This document shows positions 12,046 to 17,382 of a stretch of DNA of 17,382 nt, in pieces. A program made the translations under genes and the position numbers. The notes beneath the pieces were generated by a model. That model saw only the letters and a list, made by a program, of their open reading frames with translations, searched no databases and was not told where the DNA came from. Source of the stretch: a bacterium (GTDB lineage: Bacteria > Patescibacteriota > Minisyncoccia > Phycocordibacterales > Phycocordibacteraceae). Each line of letters begins with the position of its first letter. The first letter of the stretch is position 1. The stretch lies in the NCBI GenBank assembly GCA_021781935.1, contig JAJXVW010000006.1:1-17382 (forward strand), read 5' to 3'.

Positions 12046-13164
12046 ATGAGGAAGCTCATCATCGGGCTCGCCGCGCTGCTCGCCACGATGGGAGCCGCGC
12101 CGAAGATCACGTTCCAAGCATCGACCGCTACGCTATCGCTCGTGACGTCAGCGGAAGCCGCCCCGCGCGGCAATCCGTTCTGCAAGGCCGCAGGCTCACC
12201 GGCGCGGCTCGCCGCGCTCGTCGAGCGCTCGCTCGTTGCGGATCCGACCGGTGACACTCCGCTCGATCCAGCCGCGTGCCACGAGAGGCGCCCGGCCACG
12301 CCGCGCGACTTCTTGAAAGCGTTCAATGAGTCGGGAGCGCACCTCGCTTCCGTGCAGGCGGTGCCGGCGTACGTGCATTCGCTCGTGAAGGTCATCGTCC
12401 GTGGACGGTACCGATCGGCTTGTCTCGCGTACCGCTTCGCGGCAGGAAAGCTCGAGTGGTATCCGCTCGTCAATTGCGTGACGCGGAGCCTGCATCGCCG
12501 CGAGGTGATGTGGGGCGATCCGGTCTCGCGCCGGCCCATGCTGCTGAGCAACTGCGCGAATCCGGTTCAGGGTCCGGCCGTTCGAACCGGCTGCGTCGAC
12601 GTGCTCATCCCGGTCAAGAAAGGCGACCAGGTGCGCATACACGATACCGGGCCTACCGATATCGCTCGGGACGCCTGCACGTCGCTCTTGCGCGCCGGCG
12701 AGACGGAATGGGAATCCCCGTTCGTCGAACGGTGTCCCGATGAGGAATGCACCTTCACCTACGCGGACGAAGCGACTGACGCTCCGGCGTGGGGAACCGG
12801 GAGCTGGACCGCGCGCAAAGACGGTTACGCGATCGTGCGCCTTCCGGAGAAAGTCGCGACGCAGCTCTATCCGGTGACGGATGTCCGCGCTGCGGATTAC
12901 CGGCTCTGGATATGCGTGCGTCATGCAAACGGCGTCCAATCCTGCGGTCTCGGCGTTCGCTGGCTCGACTATATTCCGCGCTATGGATCCCGGGTCGCCG
13001 CATGGCTTCGCGTGAATGACGTATCCGGTTCGCGCATCCCGGAGGGAGACCGTCGGGTTGCCGTCATCTATCCGGACGAAGCCGCGTGGATGACGGCTGG
13101 TTCGCCGAAGACGCGTATCGGGACGCCCTCGGTCCTGTGGTTCGACTGGAACTGTCCTTGGTGA
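12046..13164 (+). CDS. Cys-rich secreted protein of unknown function
   Basis: A 372-residue protein that I cannot assign to a family. It starts with a Sec-type signal peptide (MRKLIIGLAALLATMG..., probable cleavage after a SAEA motif near residue 39). The mature part has 12 cysteines spread along its length (for example NPFCK, DAACHE, SNCANP, RCPDEEC, WICVRH, QSCGLG) and ends WFDWNCPW, which suggests several disulfides. The middle (VDVLIPVKKGDQVRIHDTG) and the later WTARKDGYAIVRLP and YRLWICVR segments look like beta strands. No anchor, sorting motif or catalytic motif is visible. An in-frame ATG at 12010 was rejected because AGGAGG fits the ATG at 12046. It lies between the sortase and the Ig-repeat protein, ends in the only TGA stop of the window and is followed by a strong terminator. 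Confidence 0.8.
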   Translation: MRKLIIGLAALLATMGAAPKITFQASTATLSLVTSAEAAPRGNPFCKAAGSPARLAALVERSLVADPTGDTPLDPAACHERRPATPRDFLKAFNESGAHLASVQAVPAYVHSLVKVIVRGRYRSACLAYRFAAGKLEWYPLVNCVTRSLHRREVMWGDPVSRRPMLLSNCANPVQGPAVRTGCVDVLIPVKKGDQVRIHDTGPTDIARDACTSLLRAGETEWESPFVERCPDEECTFTYADEATDAPAWGTGSWTARKDGYAIVRLPEKVATQLYPVTDVRAADYRLWICVRHANGVQSCGLGVRWLDYIPRYGSRVAAWLRVNDVSGSRIPEGDRRVAVIYPDEAAWMTAGSPKTRIGTPSVLWFDWNCPW

Positions 13165-13167
13165 ACT

Positions 13168-13216
13168 TGCGGTGCGGACAGTAATCCATCTGTCCGCACC
13201 GCACCTCCTCTTTTTT
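13168..13216 (+). terminator. Rho-independent terminator
   Basis: A 14-bp perfect stem, TGCGGTGCGGACAG (13168-13181) with CTGTCCGCACCGCA (13190-13203), loop TAATCCAT, then a pyrimidine tract ending in six T (13211-13216). It starts 3 bases after the TGA of the Cys-rich protein gene, so the next gene needs its own promoter. Confidence 0.92.
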
Positions 13217-13257
13217 GTACGCCGCGCAAGCGGCGGGGCGGTTCACTTTATTTCATC

Positions 13258-16200
13258 ATGGAAAACGCAGCACAAGGGCTCGTAGCATTCAGCAACCGGC
13301 GGCCGATACTCGTCGGTCTCTTTACGGTGCTTTTGACCGTGGCCTTCGGCATGTCAATCGCATTCGCTACGGGGCTCACGACGCCGGCGCAGGTGTTCGC
13401 ACAGGTGGTTCCTCCATGCTGCATCCCGCCACCGCCGCCTCCGCCTCCGCCTCCGCCTCCGCCTCCGCCTCCGCCGCCGGTTCTGGCGGCGGTACCCACC
13501 TGCACGCTCGCCGCAAATCCAACCGCGCTTCCGGTCGGGGGCGGTTCCGCAACGCTCCGTTGGTCGACCGCCGCCGCGACGCAAGCCGTCATCGACCATG
13601 GCGTCGGCAGCGTCTCTCCCGTCGAAAGCGGGACGCGATCCGTCTCCGTATCGGTTACCACCGACTACACCATGACCGTCTCGGGTCCGGGCGGCCAGAC
13701 GACCTGTTCCGCTACCGTGAAGGTGACTCCGCCTCCGCCGACCTGCTCGCTTTCCGCTTCGCCGTCATCGATCGTCGCGGGGAGTGCAACGACGCTTTCC
13801 TGGACGACCGCGAACGCAACCTCGTTTTCGATAGACAACGGCATCGGCGCGGTGGCGCCGGTCGCTGCCGGTTCGACGAGCGCAGCTCCTTCTTCCTCGG
13901 TAACCTACACCGGTACCGCGACGGGTCCGGGGGGATCGGTTACCTGTCGCGCGCCGGTCGCGGTCATTCCGGTGCTTGCGGTCTCTTGCGCGGCGTCTCC
14001 TTCATCGGCCCAAACGGGCGATCCCGTGACGTGGACGGCGTCCGCGTCGGGCGGTACGAGCTCGTACGCTTATTCGTGGAGCGGTACGGACGGGCTCTCC
14101 GGTTCGTCCTCTTCAGTCACGAAATCATACGATACCGCGGGAACAAAACAGGGAACGGTCGCGGTGACGAGCGGATCTCAGACGAAAACGGCTTCATGCT
14201 CGGCGACCATCACGGAACCCCCTCCGCCGCAGCCCGGAGCTCCCACCTGCACGCTTTCCGCCTCGCCGACTACCATTACGCAGGGCGACTCCTCGACGCT
14301 TTCCTGGACGACCACTAATGCGAAAAGCCTCTTCGTCGACAACGGCGTGGGGTACCTCACGCCGGTCGCTTCCGGGTCGACGACCGTCACGCCCGTCTCC
14401 TCGGTAACCTACACCGGCACGGCGGTAGGGTATGACGGTTCGACCGTTACCTGCGGGACGACCGTGAATGTCGCGAAGCTTCAGACGCCCGCCTGTACGC
14501 TCTCGGCGGATCCGGCATCGATCACGCAGGGCGGAACATCAGCGCTCTCGTGGTTCGTAACGGACGCGGATGCGTTCTCGATTGACAACGGCATCGGCGC
14601 GGTTACGCCGATCCATTCGGGATCGGTGAATGTCTCGCCGAAATCGACCACGACCTATACCGGTACGGCCACGAATACTAACGGCAGGACGGCTGCGTGC
14701 ACGGCCACCGTCACCGTAACGAGCAATCCCGCACCTACCTGCACGCTTACCGCGAATCCCGCTTCAATCACGAAGGGCGGCTCCTCGATGCTCTCCTGGA
14801 GCACGACCGATGCGGCTTCATTTTCAATAGACAACGGTGTCGGTACGGTGACGGCGAGCAGCGGGTCCACGACGGTCTCGCCGACCACGGATACGACCTA
14901 TACCGGTACGGCGACGGGCTCCGGAGGCACGGTTCACTGCAGTGCGGTCATAACCGTGACGGCGCCGCAACCGGTGTCCTGTACGCTTTCCGCGAGCCAG
15001 TCACAGGTGAATTCCGGCGACCACGTCGTACTTTCCTGGGACGCGCCAGGGGCGGGGATCTTCAGTATCGATCAGGGCATCGGAAGCGTGTCTCCTGCCA
15101 TTAGCGGAACTACGACCTCGAAGGCCATCATGGCGGATACGACCTTCACCGGAACCGCGGTAGCTCCGGATGGCCAATCCACGACCTGCAAGACGACGGT
15201 TACCGTTGCTGGCGGGGGTGGCGGCGGCGGACCCTCCTGTACCATGACGGTGAGCCCGACTTCGATGAACGCAGGCAGCAGCGCGACTCTCACCTGGGGC
15301 GGCGCGGAGATTTCGACGGTCGACATAGATAATGGGGTCGCTACCGGCACGACCTCTCCAGGGCATGTCACGGTCGCACCGACGGCGGTGGGGACGCATA
15401 CCTACACGGGAACGTTCCATGCAACGAACGGACAAACGCTTACGTGTTCGGCGACGCTCGCCATTACTAGCGGCGGCGGCGGTGGTGGCGGTGGGGGTGG
15501 CGGCGGTGGCGGTGGCGGCGGCGGCGGTGGGGTACCGCCGCCTACGGTGACGCTCTTCTCGCACCCGACGACGCAGCCGCTCGCATACCTCTACCTGTCT
15601 CAGATCCCCTACACCGGTCTTGACCTCGGTCCGTTCGGAACGATCGTGTACTGGGTCGCACTCATCGGCTGGTCGCTCGCGCTCGCGTATCTCGTGCTCT
15701 TCAATGCGCTTCCGTTCGCCGATCGCCGTTTGCGCGCATTCGGGGCGCGCGTTGCCGCGTCGGTCAATGCCAGCGCGCCGGAAACCGAATCGTTCGTGGC
15801 GGAAGCGACGCATTCGGCACCGGTTCATGAGGGTCCCCCGCGCGCACCGGTCGTCCCGTCGGCATCCTCCGCGTATTCGCGTTACGAGGGATTCAAATCC
15901 TTTGCAAAGAACGGCCCGCTCACGGTCGATGACATCGTGAAGGGGCTGTCACGCGAACCGGGTTTCGCACCTTCTTCGAAGAACGTCGAGCCGGTCTACG
16001 AGCAGGTGGAACCTGTTTACGGAGCAGTAGAGCCGGTCTATGAATCGGTCGAGCCCGTTTATGACCGGGTCGAACCTATCAAACCCGCGCAACCGAGCGC
16101 GGCAGTCCGCATGGCGGAAGCGGCGGGCGCTCCCGCACCGGTGCCGGCAGAGGTTCCCGCATTCCTCGAGATACTCATCCGCGGGGATCGTGAGCAGGCA

Positions 16201-16470
16201 TTCGCGCAGCTGCGCGCGGTCATACGCGGCGGCGGCGATGCGGAGGCGTTCCTCACCCAAATCGCCTGTGCGCTCGACGACGCGTACCGCGCGCGGCTCG
16301 AAGGAGCCCCGGTGCATCCCGAGGTTGCGCGCATCTGCGCGAGCTGCGCGACGCCGGTGCTCGAGAGGCTCGTGACCGCGTTCGTAACCGCGGTGGATTC
16401 GAGCTACTCGGTCGGCGTCACAGGCGCGAAGCTCGCGCTGACGCGCGCGCTCGCGACTTTGGGCGCGTAG
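13258..16470 (+). CDS. Giant Ig/PKD-repeat surface protein with internal IPYTG, membrane helix and cytosolic tail
   Basis: 1070 residues. Order: signal sequence or anchor (about 17-37), a CC pair (54-55), 18 prolines (57-74), eight beta-sandwich modules starting at Cys82 (about 81-87 residues each, each opening and closing with Cys), a 7-Gly linker before module 8, 20 glycines (739-758), then IPYTG (783-787), a transmembrane helix (about 794-815) and a tail of about 255 residues. Seven modules carry a (S/V)IDNGIG-type signature; module 3 is PKD-like (YAYSWSGTDG). The tail holds five VEPVY-type heptads (910-941) and a C-terminal helical domain (about 965-1070: FLEILIRGDREQAFAQ, CALDDAYRAR, SSYSVGVTGAKLALTRAL). 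By topology the modules are outside and the tail is inside. The likely role is a surface stalk or adhesin. No good promoter or ribosome site is visible; TTTATT at 13247-13252 is the nearest -10-like sequence. Confidence 0.88.
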   Translation: MENAAQGLVAFSNRRPILVGLFTVLLTVAFGMSIAFATGLTTPAQVFAQVVPPCCIPPPPPPPPPPPPPPPPPPVLAAVPTCTLAANPTALPVGGGSATLRWSTAAATQAVIDHGVGSVSPVESGTRSVSVSVTTDYTMTVSGPGGQTTCSATVKVTPPPPTCSLSASPSSIVAGSATTLSWTTANATSFSIDNGIGAVAPVAAGSTSAAPSSSVTYTGTATGPGGSVTCRAPVAVIPVLAVSCAASPSSAQTGDPVTWTASASGGTSSYAYSWSGTDGLSGSSSSVTKSYDTAGTKQGTVAVTSGSQTKTASCSATITEPPPPQPGAPTCTLSASPTTITQGDSSTLSWTTTNAKSLFVDNGVGYLTPVASGSTTVTPVSSVTYTGTAVGYDGSTVTCGTTVNVAKLQTPACTLSADPASITQGGTSALSWFVTDADAFSIDNGIGAVTPIHSGSVNVSPKSTTTYTGTATNTNGRTAACTATVTVTSNPAPTCTLTANPASITKGGSSMLSWSTTDAASFSIDNGVGTVTASSGSTTVSPTTDTTYTGTATGSGGTVHCSAVITVTAPQPVSCTLSASQSQVNSGDHVVLSWDAPGAGIFSIDQGIGSVSPAISGTTTSKAIMADTTFTGTAVAPDGQSTTCKTTVTVAGGGGGGGPSCTMTVSPTSMNAGSSATLTWGGAEISTVDIDNGVATGTTSPGHVTVAPTAVGTHTYTGTFHATNGQTLTCSATLAITSGGGGGGGGGGGGGGGGGGGGVPPPTVTLFSHPTTQPLAYLYLSQIPYTGLDLGPFGTIVYWVALIGWSLALAYLVLFNALPFADRRLRAFGARVAASVNASAPETESFVAEATHSAPVHEGPPRAPVVPSASSAYSRYEGFKSFAKNGPLTVDDIVKGLSREPGFAPSSKNVEPVYEQVEPVYGAVEPVYESVEPVYDRVEPIKPAQPSAAVRMAEAAGAPAPVPAEVPAFLEILIRGDREQAFAQLRAVIRGGGDAEAFLTQIACALDDAYRARLEGAPVHPEVARICASCATPVLERLVTAFVTAVDSSYSVGVTGAKLALTRALATLGA
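13426..13479 (+). repeat. Polyproline-coding CCGCCT microsatellite
   Basis: Eighteen Pro codons in a row, mostly alternating CCG and CCT as a 6-base repeat. Slippage by whole units would change rod length without breaking the frame. Such a run normally needs EF-P to be translated. Confidence 0.9.
13501..15471 (+). repeat. Array of eight Ig/PKD-like modules
   Basis: Module starts, at the first Cys codon, are 13501, 13744, 13987, 14248, 14494, 14740, 14980 and 15238, a period of 240-261 bases. Typical wording is CTLSASP...I..G..S.LSW...A.SFSIDNGIG.V.P...GS..V.P....TYTGTA....G..V.C....V. Module 3 departs from it and reads as PKD-like. The DNA copies have diverged, so this is an old duplication and not a CRISPR or mobile repeat. 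Confidence 0.85.
15472..15531 (+). repeat. Polyglycine-coding GGC/GGT tract
   Basis: Twenty Gly codons, mixed GGC, GGT and GGG. It forms a flexible hinge between module 8 and the membrane-proximal IPYTG. A shorter 7-Gly tract lies at 15211-15231 between modules 7 and 8. Confidence 0.9.
15985..16080 (+). repeat. Five 21-base repeats coding VEPVYxx heptads
   Basis: VEPVYEQ, VEPVYGA, VEPVYES, VEPVYDR, then VEPI, in the predicted cytosolic tail. The DNA copies differ at synonymous sites while the VEPVY core is kept, which suggests selection on the peptide. Confidence 0.85.
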
Positions 16471-16503
16471 GCTCTCAGCCTTTCGGCCGCGACGTTCTCT
16501 GAA

Positions 16504-16549
16504 CGAAAGATCCGCCCCGGCCGCTTGCGGCCGGGGCGGATGCGTTTCG
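16504..16549. terminator. Bidirectional hairpin terminator between the surface protein gene and thrS
   Basis: A GC-rich perfect stem (16510-16524 with 16527-16541, core ATCCGCCCCGGCCG) extended by CGAAA (16504-16508) with TTTCG (16545-16549). It lies 33 bases after the surface-protein stop and 5 bases beyond the thrS stop on the other strand. Confidence 0.8.
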
Positions 16550-16554
16550 AGTCA

Positions 16555-17382
16555 CTATGCGCGGTCGGAAATCTCTTTCGTGAGGCGCGCGACGAATCCG
16601 TCGAGTGAGAGTCCCTCGAGTTTTCCGTAATCCCGGCTCTCGGCCGTGACGGTCTGAGCCTCCATCTCAGCGTTTCCGAGGACGAGCACGTAGGGTAATT
16701 TCTGCTTCTTCGCTTCGCGGATTCGTTTGCCGAGAGAATCGTTACCCGCATCGACAGACACCCGGACACCCGCGGCGCGGAGCGCCGCGGCTATCGTTTC
16801 GCCGTACGCATGGTGCGATTCGGCAATAGGCACGATACGAACCTGTTCGGGCGAAAGCCAGGTCGGAAGATTGCCGCCCGTGTGCTCGAGCATGACCGCG
16901 CTGAACCGCTCGATGCTCCCCATGATGGCGCAGTGGATCATGACGATGCGCTCCTTCCGGCCTTCCTCGTTGATGCAGGTGAGGTCGAAGCGCTCCGGCA
17001 GGTTCATGTCGAGCTGGATGGTTGCGACCTGGTGCTCGCGCCCGAGCGAGTCGGTCGCCATGAAGTCGAGTTTCGGGCCGTACATCGCCGCCTCGCCGGG
17101 CGCTTCGAAGTGATCAGCACCGCGTTCCAATGCAATCTCGCGCAACGCGTTCTCGGCGTTCTGCCAGATTTCCGGCGTACCGAGGTACGCTGCCGAAGCA
17201 GCCGGATCATGGAAGGACAGACGGACCCGCAGTTTGAAACCGAACGAACCGTAAAAGGTGTCGATGATGTCCCAGATCTTGAAGAACTCCTCCTTTACCT
17301 GGGAGTGGCGGCAGAAGACATGGGAATCATCCTGGGTGATGGAGAGCACGCGCGTGAGCCCGCCGAGAAGGAAGAAATAATC
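16555..17382 (-). CDS. thrS: Threonyl-tRNA synthetase, C-terminal part (5' end outside window)
   Basis: The last 275 residues of ThrRS, open to the right edge of the window. It covers most of the class II catalytic domain from GGLTRVLSITQDDSHVFC (the His is the second zinc ligand by analogy to E. coli His385), then YGPKLDFMATDSLGREHQVATIQLDMNLPERFDL and motif 3 (MIHCAIMGSIERF). The C-terminal anticodon-binding domain has WLSPEQVRIVPI, SLGKRIREAKKQKLPYVLVLG and a VARLTKEI end. In motif 3 the His expected to bind zinc (E. coli His511) is kept, but the following Arg, usual in IHRA, is Cys. The apparent GTG at 17349 is internal, since the upstream codons (DYFFLLGGLTR) match the family. No promoter is in view. 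Confidence 0.96.
   Translation of the reverse strand, partial: DYFFLLGGLTRVLSITQDDSHVFCRHSQVKEEFFKIWDIIDTFYGSFGFKLRVRLSFHDPAASAAYLGTPEIWQNAENALREIALERGADHFEAPGEAAMYGPKLDFMATDSLGREHQVATIQLDMNLPERFDLTCINEEGRKERIVMIHCAIMGSIERFSAVMLEHTGGNLPTWLSPEQVRIVPIAESHHAYGETIAAALRAAGVRVSVDAGNDSLGKRIREAKKQKLPYVLVLGNAEMEAQTVTAESRDYGKLEGLSLDGFVARLTKEISDRA

Noticed and set aside
13162..13164. UGA recoding, as known in some CPR lineages
   Set aside because: The single TGA ends the frame 3 bases before a textbook terminator and the C-terminus looks complete, so it acts as a stop. No in-frame TGA occurs inside any gene here.
13417..13422. Lipobox at the Cys-Cys pair (residues 54-55) of the Ig protein
   Set aside because: The residues before it (VVPP) do not fit the L-A/S-G/A-C pattern, and the pair lies too far from the hydrophobic core.
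14655..14888. Minus-strand small frames inside the Ig array, including polyglycine-rich ones at 13248-13661
   Set aside because: Reverse-strand reading of the repeat modules and of the CCGCCT tract; no independent signals.
13501..15471. CRISPR array or mobile repeat
   Set aside because: The roughly 245-base periodicity is protein-module duplication in one open frame with diverged DNA copies.

Overview
This 17.4 kb GC-rich window looks like a chromosomal segment of a Patescibacteria/CPR bacterium, most likely a parcubacterium. That placement is an inference from gene style; no marker phylogeny could be run. The reasons are compact translation proteins (a release factor 1 with a short N-terminal domain, a one-subdomain EF-Ts), many small single-pass membrane proteins of unknown function, a tRNA without an encoded CCA end, and secreted proteins built from C...SIDNGIG...C Ig-like modules of a kind I associate with parcubacterial surface proteins. 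Codons read as the standard bacterial code. Stops are strongly TAG-biased (12 TAG, 5 TAA, 1 TGA).

Layout. (1) 1-3929, plus strand: the tail of an Ig-like surface protein, a small Pro/Ser/Thr-rich membrane protein, then a translation block of rpmE (L31), a structured intergenic element, prfA (RF1), rpsB (S2), tsf (EF-Ts), a coupled small membrane protein and tRNA-Thr(UGU). (2) 3958-7099, minus strand: a phenylalanyl-tRNA synthetase of the single-chain, mitochondrial type, a processive-type family 2 glycosyltransferase and a membrane-anchored thioredoxin-like protein. (3) 7189-10306, plus strand: a histidine-phosphatase-superfamily enzyme coupled to a FolB-like protein, then gyrB, closed by a strong bidirectional hairpin terminator. 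(4) 10397-16470, a cell-surface island: a CARDB-like exported protein (minus) divergent from a sortase (plus), a Cys-rich secreted protein of unknown function, and a 1070-residue protein with eight Ig/PKD-like modules, polyproline and polyglycine tracts, an IPYTG motif, a transmembrane helix and a long cytosolic tail. (5) 16555-17382, minus strand: the C-terminal part of thrS, running off the window.

The best candidate for an undescribed system is the surface island. The sortase lies 1.3 kb upstream of a protein whose IPYTG-plus-helix looks like a sorting signal, but that signal is internal and is followed by about 255 residues of tail with five EPVY-type heptads. If the sortase cuts there, the Ig ectodomain would be anchored or released and a membrane stub with a cytosolic domain would stay behind. 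Other points of note are the mitochondrial-type PheRS, a 94-nt three-way-junction RNA candidate before prfA, a FolB with Tyr replaced by Phe at the catalytic position, and -10-like hexamers placed so close to start codons that many transcripts should be leaderless or nearly so.
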